Positions 33,184 to 41,791 of a stretch of 64,000 nt of DNA are shown here, in pieces. Source of the stretch: CAZFLM01 sp964519955. GTDB lineage: Bacteria; Armatimonadota; Chthonomonadetes; Chthonomonadales; CAJBBX01. The position numbers and the translations under genes were made by a program. The notes below the pieces were generated by a model. It did not search any database, was not told the origin of the DNA, and was given only the letters and a program-made list of their open reading frames with translations. Position 1 is the stretch's first letter. Each line of letters opens with the position of its first letter. The DNA is taken from the NCBI GenBank assembly GCA_964519955.1, contig CAZFLM010000005.1, positions 62,001-126,000 of the forward strand, read 5' to 3'.

Positions 33184-35292
33184 CTACTGCGCCCGCGCAA
33201 GGCCCTCCCACCGCACGACCCATGAGCCGTCGTCCGGGAAGCCCGGGGCGTGGCGAGCCGGCGCGCCGTCCCAGCCCGCGGCCATCATCGCCACGGCGCA
33301 GAGCAGGCCGCCGTTCGAGGGGAAGTACGGGTACGGCCCGCCCGTCGCGAGGCCGCAGTCGGCGAACTGGAAGCCGCCCGCCGGGTGCAGCAGCAGGTCG
33401 ACCGCGCGCTTCGGCTCCCCCAGCCGGGCGGCGCACATCGCCAGCATCGGGAAGTCCCAGCCCCAGGTGCGGTCGAACTGCCACACACTCATCACCTTCT
33501 CGAACGTGCGCCGCATGGTGCTAAGGTCGACCCCGTCGCCGGGCAGCAGGCCGTAGACGCCGGTCAGTGCGGGGTGCTCGAAGTTGAAGCGCGTCCACAT
33601 GTCCTTCACGCCCTCGTGCAGCACGTAGAGCCCGTCCTGCTCGGGCAGCGGCGCGAGGCCGTCGATCACGCGCTGCCAGTTGGGCTCGGGCTGCATGCCG
33701 GAGCGCTCCCGCCAGAGCTGCGCGATCCGCAGGCCGTAGCGCCAGTACCCCAGCTCGAACGTCGGGTTCGTCGTCGTCCTGGGGTCGGTGTTCTCCGAGA
33801 CGACATAGACCGGCGGCCCCAGCACGTACTGCCCCGTGCTCTGGTCGCGGTAGGCGTAGGACTGCATGAAGTCGGCCGTGGCGAAGACGACCTCGCGCCA
33901 CTTCGCCAGCGTCGCCTCGGTCGGGTGCGCGCGGTAGTCCATCTCCGCGAAGAAGATGGGGTGCGGCTGCTGCCAGATGAGCAGGGCATGGATCGGGTGC
34001 GGCGACTCGCGCCCCTCCGGCCCGGCGCACTTGGGCCAGCGCGCGCCCTCGTAGCCCTCGCGGCGGGCGGTCTCGCGAGCCTGCGCGATGTGCGCCTTGT
34101 AGAAGCCGAGCGACGGGTTCGCCAGCGGCCAGCGGTCCCACAGCGCGTAGTGGGCCGCATGCCACCAGAGCATCTCCATGTGGAACTTCCCGTTCCACCC
34201 GTTGTTCACCAGCCCGCTCTCCTGCGGCGGCAGTGCCCCGGCCTCGTTCACCGCCATCAGGTACTGAGAGAGCACGATGCGGCGCTCCAGCTCCCTCCAG
34301 CGCGGGTCCTTGCTGCCCGACAGGTCGATGGCGCCGCCCGACTTCCAGAAGCGCGGCCAGTGTGCGGCCGATGCCCTCTGCACCTGGGCGAACGCGGGAA
34401 TGCTCGCGGGCAGCGGCTTCTGCGAGAACAGGCACGTGAACTCCAGCGACGCTGCCCCGCTGCCCGCTGCGAGGCAGTAGTCGTGGGCCGCCACCTCCCG
34501 TACTGACGCCGCGCCGGCCCACGCCAGGCCGGCCGAGTAGTGCGTCGCGTCCAGGTCGCACGCGAAGTCGGCCCGGTTCGCGCCGCGCAGGGCCAGGACG
34601 GTGCGGTGCGCCCCCGGCTGGCCATAGTCGCCCACGTACTCCGCGAACTCCTTGCCGTTATACGCGGGGAACCGGATGCTCACCGACAGGCGGCCCGCGG
34701 CGATGAGCGGCGACACCACGCGCGCGGCGATGGCGTCCAGTTTGGGATGGCAGCAGGTGATCACCTCGACCGGCTGCCCGTCGACCAGGAACCGGCTGCG
34801 CAGGATGCCCGTCCACAGGTCCAGCTCCTGGCGGCAGTCGCGCAGGTCGTCGCGCGTCACCGGGGCGCCACCGGCGTGCGTCATCTCCAGGCCAACGCGG
34901 CCCAGGTTGATGCGGTGCGGGTTGTGGTAGAGCCAGTCCGCCAGCGACCGGTCGCCCTCACCCGCCATCGGGTACTCCACGGGGCGGCCGTGCGTGTCCC
35001 ACACCGCGCCCTGGAAGTCCTCGACGCGCTTGCCCTGCGGGAGCGCCGACGAGTGCCAACCCCAGTTCGACATCGTGTTGAACGAGACGAACGTCTGGAG
35101 CCCCGTGATGTCGGCGGAGAAGGCGGACTCCCCGTTGCCGACCTGCAGCGGGCTGTGCTCGTCGAGCTTGGTCCGCACGACGTTGTGGCGCGACACCAGC
35201 GCGTGCCGGTCGATGCGCGCCGGCGCGGCAGGCTGTATGGCCGCAAAGAGGGCCAGCATGGCGATACCCCTACGATAGAGATGACAAGTCAC
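33184..35292 (-). CDS. Secreted six-hairpin glycosidase-superfamily protein
   Basis: From GTG 35292, eight bases after GAGGAG, the protein has 702 residues with a signal peptide (about 1-25, ending PAAPA). An N-terminal beta-rich domain (30-300) precedes an alpha/alpha barrel whose core reads NNGWNGKFHMEMLWWHAAHY, where Glu in the HMEM segment fits the general acid of GH65/GH95-like enzymes. ENTDPRTTTNPTFELGYWRY and WGWDFPMLAMCAARLG follow. No closer family was recognised. It probably acts on plant oligosaccharides outside the cytoplasm, in keeping with the surrounding GH127, GH43 and RhaT genes. Confidence 0.78.
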   Translation of the reverse strand: MTCHLYRRGIAMLALFAAIQPAAPARIDRHALVSRHNVVRTKLDEHSPLQVGNGESAFSADITGLQTFVSFNTMSNWGWHSSALPQGKRVEDFQGAVWDTHGRPVEYPMAGEGDRSLADWLYHNPHRINLGRVGLEMTHAGGAPVTRDDLRDCRQELDLWTGILRSRFLVDGQPVEVITCCHPKLDAIAARVVSPLIAAGRLSVSIRFPAYNGKEFAEYVGDYGQPGAHRTVLALRGANRADFACDLDATHYSAGLAWAGAASVREVAAHDYCLAAGSGAASLEFTCLFSQKPLPASIPAFAQVQRASAAHWPRFWKSGGAIDLSGSKDPRWRELERRIVLSQYLMAVNEAGALPPQESGLVNNGWNGKFHMEMLWWHAAHYALWDRWPLANPSLGFYKAHIAQARETARREGYEGARWPKCAGPEGRESPHPIHALLIWQQPHPIFFAEMDYRAHPTEATLAKWREVVFATADFMQSYAYRDQSTGQYVLGPPVYVVSENTDPRTTTNPTFELGYWRYGLRIAQLWRERSGMQPEPNWQRVIDGLAPLPEQDGLYVLHEGVKDMWTRFNFEHPALTGVYGLLPGDGVDLSTMRRTFEKVMSVWQFDRTWGWDFPMLAMCAARLGEPKRAVDLLLHPAGGFQFADCGLATGGPYPYFPSNGGLLCAVAMMAAGWDGAPARHAPGFPDDGSWVVRWEGLARAQ

Positions 35293-35844
35293 GAACGGTA
35301 CTCCTCTGGACACACCCACCTCGACGCACAGCGTGCCGAGCCGCGACCGTGAGGGAGCGGTCTGCCGTCACCGCGACAGACTACCGGACACAGCAGACCG
35401 GTCGCTCACGCTCCCGGCTCGGCACGGTGGTGCGATGCAAGCACGCCCGCCGCCACGCACAACCAACCGAGGCGCGACAGTCATGGAGCGCGTGAGCCGC
35501 CACCGCGACAATGTGCCAACTACAGCAGACCGGTCGCTCACGCTCCCGGCTCGGCACGGTGGCGCGATGCGAACACGCCCGCCGCCATGCACCACGTTCC
35601 GAGGCGCGACCGTGAGGGAGCGGTCTGCCGTCACCGCGACAGACTACCGCATACGGCAGACGGGTCGCGGCGCGATGCCCATCCGATGCTATGATGGAGG
35701 GTCCGTCGCCGGATTCCTCCCGCCGCCTGAATCGCATGCACGAAACAGGAGGAAGTCGCGCGCGAACGGTGAAGTCAACAGGACGGACGACACCCGGCCC
35801 GGCGCCTGGTCGCGCGGGCCCAAACCCTGTAGAGGATAACAAGA
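35293..35844. other. Intergenic region holding tandem palindromic repeats
   Basis: There is no gene in this region between two divergent transcripts. Its centre (35334-35680) is filled by the repeat array described separately. A TATGAT hexamer near 35689 could be a -10 box of the downstream sulfatase-like gene, but no -35 match was seen. AGGAT (35832-35836) is its ribosome site. Confidence 0.5.
35334..35680. repeat. 132-bp tandem repeat built on an imperfect 32-bp palindrome
   Basis: About 2.6 units repeat every 131-132 bases. Unit 1 has arms 35334-35365 and 35393-35424, which are complementary at 28 of 32 positions; the four mismatches are C/C or G/G. In unit 2 only the right arm (35525-35556) is intact, and in unit 3 only the left arm (from 35599). 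The single-stranded forms would make long hairpins, as in REP/BIME elements. Confidence 0.75.
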
Positions 35845-37254
35845 ATGTCCAGTCAGCGCCCCTCCGGGCGGAAGCCGAACATCCTGCTAATCGGGATCGA
35901 CTCCCTGCGCGCGGACCACATGAGCTGCTATGGCTATCCACGCCAGACGACGCCCCACATGGACAGGTTCGCCCAGGGCGGCACGCTCTTCGAGCGCACC
36001 TACAGCCCGCACATCCCCACCACCAGCGGCTACGGCTCCATGTTCACCGGAATGGACTGCTTCAGCAACCAGGTCGTCGCCCTGCGCCACAAGGGGCCGA
36101 TGCGCGAGGGCGTCAAGACCCTCGCCGAGATCCTGGGCGAGAACGGCTACAACACGACCTGCGTGGGCTTCGGCGGCAACCCGGCTTCCCGCGGCTTCCA
36201 GAACTACATCGAGTTTGCGGGATGGGGAGCGGACGACAGCGGCCGCAGCCCGAAGGCGGAGAACCTGAACAAGGTGACCGTGCCCGAGATGCGTCGCCTG
36301 GCGGGCGAGGATAAGCCGTTCCTGCTCTTCCTGCGCCACATGGACCCGCACACGCCCTACCTGCCGCCGGCGCCGTACGAGCGCATGTTCTACCACGGCG
36401 ACGAGTGCGACCCGAACAACAAGTCGATGGAACCGGTGATGACGTTCAAGCCGTTCTGTGACTACTTCGCCGCGTGGATGCCGGTCGGCATCAGCGACAA
36501 GGACTACGAGATCGCCCAGTACGACGGCGCCGTCGCGTACATGGACGCCTGCATCCAGACCCTCTTCACCGAGCTGGACACGCTGGGCATCACCGACGAC
36601 ACGATCGTGGTCATCAACTCCGACCACGGTGAGACGCTGTACGACCATGAGTGCTGGTTCGATCACCACGGCATGTACGACTGCACGCTGCACGTGCCGC
36701 TGATCCTGCACTACCCCGGCAAGGTCCCGGCGGGCAAGCGCGTCGCCGGCTACAACCAGCACAAGGACCTCGTCCCGACGCTGCTCGACCTGGCCGAGAT
36801 CGAGGTGCCCGGCTACCAGTTCGACGGCGAGAGCCTCGTGCCGATGATGACCGGCGAGGTCGCGTCCCACGACACCGAGATCTACATCACCGAGTGCACG
36901 TGGATGCGCAAACACGGTTGGCGGACGCCCGAGTGGAAGCTGATGGTCGCGCTGGAGCCGGACTTCCACTTCAAGCCCGCCATCGAGCTGTACAACCTGG
37001 TCAAGGACCCCGAGGAGAACTGCAACCTCGCCGAGGAGCTGCCGGACGTGGTGGCGCTCCTGAAGTCCCGGATGGAGGCCTGGATCGCCAAGCGCGAGAA
37101 GGAAACCGGCTTCACCAACCCGATGCTGACCCAGGGCGACTGGCACGGCGTCGAGGGTCTCGGCCCCTTCACCTCGTCGCAGCAGGCCTACGATACGCTG
37201 CACATCGGCGACCCGGGCCAGGCGGCGCGCCTGCAGGCGGAAGCCCGCAAGTAG
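35845..37254 (+). CDS. Sulfatase-superfamily hydrolase with Thr at the catalytic position
   Basis: The 469-residue cytoplasmic-looking protein (no signal) has the sulfatase fold: GIDSLRADH (17-25, metal site), HMDPHTPYLPP, INSDHGETLYDH and WFDHHGMYD, and a C-terminal ELYNLVKDPEE block. The catalytic motif, normally C-x-P-x-R, is replaced by Thr59-Thr-Ser-Gly-Tyr63, followed by MFTG. The formylglycine cysteine is therefore absent, and Thr59 would be the nucleophile, as in phosphodiesterases and phosphoethanolamine transferases of this superfamily. A phosphate or phosphonate ester is thus a likelier substrate than a sulfate. AGGAT precedes the ATG and a strong terminator follows. Confidence 0.83.
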   Translation: MSSQRPSGRKPNILLIGIDSLRADHMSCYGYPRQTTPHMDRFAQGGTLFERTYSPHIPTTSGYGSMFTGMDCFSNQVVALRHKGPMREGVKTLAEILGENGYNTTCVGFGGNPASRGFQNYIEFAGWGADDSGRSPKAENLNKVTVPEMRRLAGEDKPFLLFLRHMDPHTPYLPPAPYERMFYHGDECDPNNKSMEPVMTFKPFCDYFAAWMPVGISDKDYEIAQYDGAVAYMDACIQTLFTELDTLGITDDTIVVINSDHGETLYDHECWFDHHGMYDCTLHVPLILHYPGKVPAGKRVAGYNQHKDLVPTLLDLAEIEVPGYQFDGESLVPMMTGEVASHDTEIYITECTWMRKHGWRTPEWKLMVALEPDFHFKPAIELYNLVKDPEENCNLAEELPDVVALLKSRMEAWIAKREKETGFTNPMLTQGDWHGVEGLGPFTSSQQAYDTLHIGDPGQAARLQAEARK

Positions 37255-37271
37255 CCTCGGTCACCGGCCCC

Positions 37272-37323
37272 ACACGACACCGGCCTCCCACCCCAGCGAT
37301 GGAGCGGGAGGCCGGTGTCGTGT
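37272..37323 (+). terminator. Long hairpin after the sulfatase-like gene
   Basis: ACACGACACCGGCCTCCC (37272-37289) pairs perfectly over 18 bases with 37306-37323, leaving a 16-base loop. It begins 18 bases after the stop. Since both strands form it, it may also stop transcription from the RHH gene side. Confidence 0.75.
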
Positions 37324-37484
37324 ATGGCGAGGCACGAGTGCCCTGCTGATCACGGCAACCACCGGGTCCGCGGTAGACGAGACGCCCCCGTCGTCCTGCG
37401 CGATCACCACGGGGCGCAGGCCGGCCCGCTCGACGCCGCGTCCGGGCGCGAACTCAGCCCAGCAGGCCCTGCCCTCGGGTCGTC

Positions 37485-37748
37485 CTACCATCCTTCGGCG
37501 CAGGCCTCATCCGGGAGCCGCGCCAGCACCTCTTGGAACGCACAGAGCGCCTGCTCGGCGAACTCGCGGGTCTCCTCCGAAAGCAGGCGGTAGCCCTCCT
37601 CCGCCAACGCATCGATCCGACGGCGCTCGTCGTCCAGGATGAGCGCCGACAGGAACTGGCCGATCGGCTTCCCGGCCTCCCGCGCCCGTCGTCGCAGCAG
37701 TTCGGCCACGGCGGCATCGAGAGACAGCCCTACTCGGACGCTCGGCAT
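37485..37748 (-). CDS. Small ribbon-helix-helix-like protein
   Basis: The 87-residue protein begins MPSVRVGLSLDAAVAELLRRR, a beta strand followed by two helices as in CopG/RHH DNA-binding proteins. A helical, acidic C-terminus (about 45-87) follows. GGGAGG lies six bases before the ATG. No toxin gene is next to it: downstream is intergenic DNA and upstream is the large glycosidase-like gene, 24 bases away. It may be an orphan antitoxin or a local repressor. Confidence 0.65.
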   Translation of the reverse strand: MPSVRVGLSLDAAVAELLRRRAREAGKPIGQFLSALILDDERRRIDALAEEGYRLLSEETREFAEQALCAFQEVLARLPDEACAEGW

Positions 37749-37771
37749 TGGCTTCCTCCCTGCGCATGCCC

Positions 37772-40747
37772 CTACCCCATCTTCACCCGCAAGAGACGCG
37801 TCTGGCCCACTTGGAACGGGCAGGGCGTGACCGCGCCGGCGCCGCTCCACCCGTCGAAGAGGTCGGTCACTGTCACGCGCGACGGCCAGCGCAGCTCGAC
37901 ATCGCCGGCGACCGGGCTCGTCACGGCGACCAACTCGCGCGAGGCGTGGACGAGGCAGCCGCTCGGCGCGTAGAGGTGCACGCCGGCGTCGGCGACGCGT
38001 TCGCGCCAGATCTCGGTGCCCAGCGGCGGGACGCCCCACCACTCCAGCCGCCCGCCGTTCGGCAGTTGCCGAGACGCCGCCGCGCCCGGCCCGTCGGAGT
38101 ACCGCGCCAGAGCGTCGCCCCCGGTGAGCTGTGCGCGGGGCCGCACAGCCGCGATCGGGCAGACCACCGCGTCGCCGATGAGCGCCCGGCCCGGCAGCGG
38201 CTCGTTCCGCACCTCGACCGATAGGCCGAGCACCTTCGCCGGTGCTGCGGCGTCCCACCGGCCGCTATCCGGATCGATCAGCCCGATCGGCCCGATCACC
38301 ACGAAGGTGCGGCCAGCACGCTCCATGCTGCTCTTCAGCCTCGCGATGTCCTTCATGCGGGCCGCGGACGCCGTGGCGACGACCACGAGCCGGATGCGCC
38401 GCGGCAACTTGTCGAGGTCCGAGAGCAGCCACACCCCCACCGGCGCACCCGCCCGCCCCAGGTCGTGGAGCATCTGCTTGTGCGCCGCCTGGAGCAGCGC
38501 CGTCCCCGGTGGCACCCACGCGAAGCCGGTGTCGTCGACCACGAACGCGATCTCCGCCGCCTGCGTCCGGTCCAACGCGCCCGCCTTCGTGTAGACCGCG
38601 GTCTGCGCGGCGAAGGCCCGGTGGAGGGCCGCATCGTGGTGCCAGCTTGCGGAGAGCGAGAACTTCTGCGCCATCGTGCCGTGCACCGCGTCGTTCGCGC
38701 ACTCGCGCTGGTGCATGGAGATGGCCGCGCCGCGCGGGTTCTTCGGGTCGTAGACCTGGTGCCAGAGGATGGGGTGCAGCCAGGAGAACATGTCGTTCTC
38801 GCTGCAGAACAGCTTCCCCGCCGCCGCGATCGACTCCGTAGCCGAGCAGTACGGGTTGTAGCCATTCGCCAGATCGCGGTAGTCGAGCAGCGGCACCGTC
38901 GCGAGGATGTCGACGTTGGGGTCGTCGAGGAGGCGCCGGAGCCCGAAGTGGCCGCTGGTGGCCTGGCGCGACTCCCCGGCCAGCTCGATGACGTAGCCGG
39001 CGAACGAACCGACGAGCGTCCTGCCTGTCGTCTCATCCTTCACCACGCGCGCGAAGTGCCCGATGGTCTCCGCGGCCAGATCGGAGAGGAAGCCGTGGAA
39101 GGCGGCGGCGCTGCGCCCGTCGCGGTCGTCCGGGTAGAGGTCGAGGCCGGGGCGGCGGCGCGCGGCCGGCAGCGGGATGTCGGAGGTCTCGGCCAGCCTG
39201 CCGCCGCGCTCGCCCAGCCACGCAGCGAACCGGCGGCGCATCGGCGCGCTGTAGTCGGAGTAGAGCTGTTCGTTGCAGGCCCAGGCGAACCACTCCTCCG
39301 TGACGCCGCACGTGACCCAGATGCCGGCCAGTCGCGAGGCCCACGGCTGCGCCTTGCAGTGGCGGATGAGGCGGCGCAGCTCCTCGGCCTGGTCCTTGCG
39401 CCAGGCCTCCGACGCGAAGGAGGCGACCTGCGTCCCGTTGCCCTCCTCCCAGACGAACTCGCCCTGGTCGGTGACGATGCGGGCCAGTTCCTGCGGGTGC
39501 TCGCGCAGCCAGAGCGGCGGGAGCGATAGGGAGACGCGCAGGAAGATCATCGCGGCCGGGTTCGCCTGCAGCGAGAAGCTGACGCTCTCGTCCAGCTCCG
39601 CATAGTGCCCGCCGGCCGTCGCCTCGCAGATGTGGTGCACGTGGCGTCCCGCGCAGGTCGGCACGCACATCACCGTGGTGCCCGACGCCCCGAACTCCGC
39701 CACGTTGCCCGGCTGGTAGTCGTACGACGAGTAGCCCTGCCACGGGAAGTGCCGCCCGTTGACGAACAGCGCGGGCCGCCCTCTCTGCATCCGCCGTTCG
39801 GCGCGCGGCAGCGAGGCGGCGACGCGCTTGGGCAGCTCGACCGACGCATCGGCGCCCCGCACGCGGTAGCCGCCCACGACCAGCCCGAGGTCATGCCGCC
39901 CCGGTGCCAGGTACCACGGGATCGGCCGCTTGACGTCGCAGGCCCCGTTGGCCAGCGCGGCGCGCTCAGCCTCGGTCAGACGCACCCGCCAGAGCACGCG
40001 CTCCTGGCGACGGAACTCCATGTCGATCGGCGCGCCGGGCTCAGGTCGCGCCCCCGCCGAGGCGATACGCACCACGGCCGCGCCACTGTCGACCCGCGCC
40101 GCCACCTTCGCGGCGACGTCCAACGCATGGCCGTAGTGGACAGTCAGCCGGCGGAGCTCCAGCTCGTGCTCGAGGCCAGGCGACAGGTCGTGTACCAGCA
40201 GCACGAGCGCGATGATCGGGAAGCGGGGCTTGCGCTTGGCGTCCGACCGTGCGTCGGCGAACCGGAAGCTCACCGTGGCGCGCGCGCCGGGCTCGACGTG
40301 CTGCGGCTCCGCGAGCAGCCAAACTGCCGCGGTGTTCTCCGCCACAGGCAGCCAGGTCAACTCGTGCGCTTGCATGCTGAACGACATCCGCCGCTCGGTC
40401 CGGTTCACCACCTCGAACGAGATGGCCTCGGGCGCGCGCCGGATGCGCGTCTGGATGAAGAGCGCGTTGTGCGGCAGCTTCGCCGACCGGAACCGCCACA
40501 GCACGCCGCAGTCGACCGGCACGAACTCGTTCAGCGGGTACTCCGCCGCCCGCTGCCGCACGTCCATGTAGTGCCCGACGCCGTCCATCGTCTCGAACAG
40601 CCGGAGCCGGTCATCTGCCGGCCGCGAGAACGCGTCGTCCGGGTACAGCGGCTCCGGCGATTCGGCGAACGCCCCCGCCGGCACGACGGACGCCGCCGCC
40701 AGCCCCGCCCCTTCGATGAACAGCTCCCGCCTCGTCGGTCTGTGCAA
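37772..40747 (-). CDS. Large Tat-type exported glycosidase-like protein (GH42-like barrel)
   Basis: The TTG at 40747, six bases after AGGAG, gives 991 residues starting with a twin-arginine-like signal (PTRRELFIEGAGLAAASVV); a longer frame to 40846 has no site. Residues 40-350 are beta-rich. The barrel (about 360-720) has GYSSYDYQPGNVAEFG, a GIWVTCGVTEEWFAW segment whose Glu fits an acid/base, and KLFCSENDMFSW whose Glu fits a nucleophile, as in beta-galactosidase-like clan GH-A enzymes. A Rossmann-like domain (about 730-850, FVVDDTGFAW) follows, as in GH42 trimerisation domains. The exact family was not assigned. Confidence 0.72.
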   Translation of the reverse strand: MHRPTRRELFIEGAGLAAASVVPAGAFAESPEPLYPDDAFSRPADDRLRLFETMDGVGHYMDVRQRAAEYPLNEFVPVDCGVLWRFRSAKLPHNALFIQTRIRRAPEAISFEVVNRTERRMSFSMQAHELTWLPVAENTAAVWLLAEPQHVEPGARATVSFRFADARSDAKRKPRFPIIALVLLVHDLSPGLEHELELRRLTVHYGHALDVAAKVAARVDSGAAVVRIASAGARPEPGAPIDMEFRRQERVLWRVRLTEAERAALANGACDVKRPIPWYLAPGRHDLGLVVGGYRVRGADASVELPKRVAASLPRAERRMQRGRPALFVNGRHFPWQGYSSYDYQPGNVAEFGASGTTVMCVPTCAGRHVHHICEATAGGHYAELDESVSFSLQANPAAMIFLRVSLSLPPLWLREHPQELARIVTDQGEFVWEEGNGTQVASFASEAWRKDQAEELRRLIRHCKAQPWASRLAGIWVTCGVTEEWFAWACNEQLYSDYSAPMRRRFAAWLGERGGRLAETSDIPLPAARRRPGLDLYPDDRDGRSAAAFHGFLSDLAAETIGHFARVVKDETTGRTLVGSFAGYVIELAGESRQATSGHFGLRRLLDDPNVDILATVPLLDYRDLANGYNPYCSATESIAAAGKLFCSENDMFSWLHPILWHQVYDPKNPRGAAISMHQRECANDAVHGTMAQKFSLSASWHHDAALHRAFAAQTAVYTKAGALDRTQAAEIAFVVDDTGFAWVPPGTALLQAAHKQMLHDLGRAGAPVGVWLLSDLDKLPRRIRLVVVATASAARMKDIARLKSSMERAGRTFVVIGPIGLIDPDSGRWDAAAPAKVLGLSVEVRNEPLPGRALIGDAVVCPIAAVRPRAQLTGGDALARYSDGPGAAASRQLPNGGRLEWWGVPPLGTEIWRERVADAGVHLYAPSGCLVHASRELVAVTSPVAGDVELRWPSRVTVTDLFDGWSGAGAVTPCPFQVGQTRLLRVKMG

Positions 40748-40798
40748 ACGCGTGCTCCTTGGGTTGGTGCGTGGATTGGCGATGGGCTGATCGATGCG

Positions 40799-40932
40799 CG
40801 CCGGGAGATGAATCACCCGGCTGGGGGGCGTCCCGCCAACGGCCATACGGGCGCAAAGGCATCAGCGGCCGCAAGCCGGTCGCCGGAGGCCGCCGGGAGA
40901 TGAATCACCCGGCTGGGGGGCGTCCCGCCAAC
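40799..40932. repeat. Two 42-bp REP-like repeats beside the RAYT gene
   Basis: Identical 42-base copies lie at 40799-40840 and 40891-40932. Each contains CCGGG-N10-CCCGG, a small hairpin, and the core GATGAATCACCCGGCTGG. The core also appears, in opposite orientation, on the other side of the transposase gene. Confidence 0.75.
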
Positions 40933-40968
40933 CGCCCTCCGGGCGGGAGGAGCCGAACGCGCGCGGCT

Positions 40969-41421
40969 CTACAAGGGCTCGGCGCCCTCTGGGCCTGCAG
41001 TGTCCGGCTCCTCCCCAGAGCGCTCGATGGCAGGCCACACCGTCCCCGATGCGTGGTGTTCGGCCTGGTGCTCGACGTACTCGATCACGATGCGTACGTG
41101 CGTGCGGCTGACGCTGAAGACACCATACCCCTCCTGCCAGCGGAACCCGCCCACGTCGCCCAAGTGGTCGCGCACGAACGCCGACGAGACGCCCCTCACC
41201 TGATGCATCAGGCTCGCAGGCGAGACCTTGGTCGGCGCCTTGACGAGGAGGTGCACATGGTCGGGCATCCCGCCGATCGCCAGCACATCGCACCCAGCGC
41301 CTCTCGCCTCAGCCTCGATGCACCGGTGGACCATCCGTGCCGATTCGCCGTCCAGCACGGGGTCGCGACCGCGGGTCGACCAGACGAAGTGCAGGTACAC
41401 CTCGGACTTGCTCGCACGCAT
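40969..41421 (-). CDS. REP-associated tyrosine transposase (RAYT; IS200/IS605 TnpA-like)
   Basis: The 150-residue protein is a Y1 HUH transposase: YLHFVWSTRGR (9-19), GMPDHVHLLV with the His-Val-His metal pair (50-59), and a C-terminal helix with THVRIVIEYVEHQ carrying the catalytic Tyr. Single-copy domesticated RAYTs mobilise or maintain REP palindromes. Repeats sharing the core GATGAATC-N-CCCG-N-CTGG lie on both sides (40799-40932 and 41443-41678) in inverse orientation. GGAGGG lies six bases before the ATG. The tail after about residue 130 is short and acidic, unlike typical TnpA, and may be variable. Confidence 0.88.
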   Translation of the reverse strand: MRASKSEVYLHFVWSTRGRDPVLDGESARMVHRCIEAEARGAGCDVLAIGGMPDHVHLLVKAPTKVSPASLMHQVRGVSSAFVRDHLGDVGGFRWQEGYGVFSVSRTHVRIVIEYVEHQAEHHASGTVWPAIERSGEEPDTAGPEGAEPL

Positions 41422-41442
41422 CGGATACCCTCCTTAGCCGCG

Positions 41443-41678
41443 CCGTCCCGACACGCGCAACCACTCCCCTACTCGCACAGCCCGCGCCCGCAGGGCGCTC
41501 GGACGAAGGCCCTCCAGGCGGGCGATTCATCGTCCGACACGCCGGCGCGACACACCTCCACCGTCCCGACACCCGCAACCACTCCCCTACTCGCACAACC
41601 CGCGCCCGCAGGGCGCTTGGCCGCAGGCCCTCCAGGCGGGCGATTCATCGTCCGACACGGTGGCGCGACACACCTCCA
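41443..41678. repeat. 118-bp tandem duplication with REP-like cores beside the RAYT gene
   Basis: Two directly adjacent 118-base copies (41443-41560 and 41561-41678) differ at few positions. Each contains the REP core in reverse orientation (GGACGATGAATCGCCCGCCT when read on the minus strand), at 41508-41535 and 41626-41653. No gene was found between 41422 and 41791. Confidence 0.75.
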
Positions 41679-41791
41679 TCGCCTCTCCCCGCCCAACCAT
41701 TCACCGCACGATCCGCGCTCACCTGTAGGGATTGCACCCGCCCCGCGGCGAACTACCCGGTAGCTGGCATCCATCCGAACCAGGGGGCGAT

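Noticed and set aside
41443..41678. Possible CRISPR array
   Set aside because: Only two directly abutting 118-bp copies without unique spacers, next to a RAYT gene; this is a tandem duplication with REP cores.
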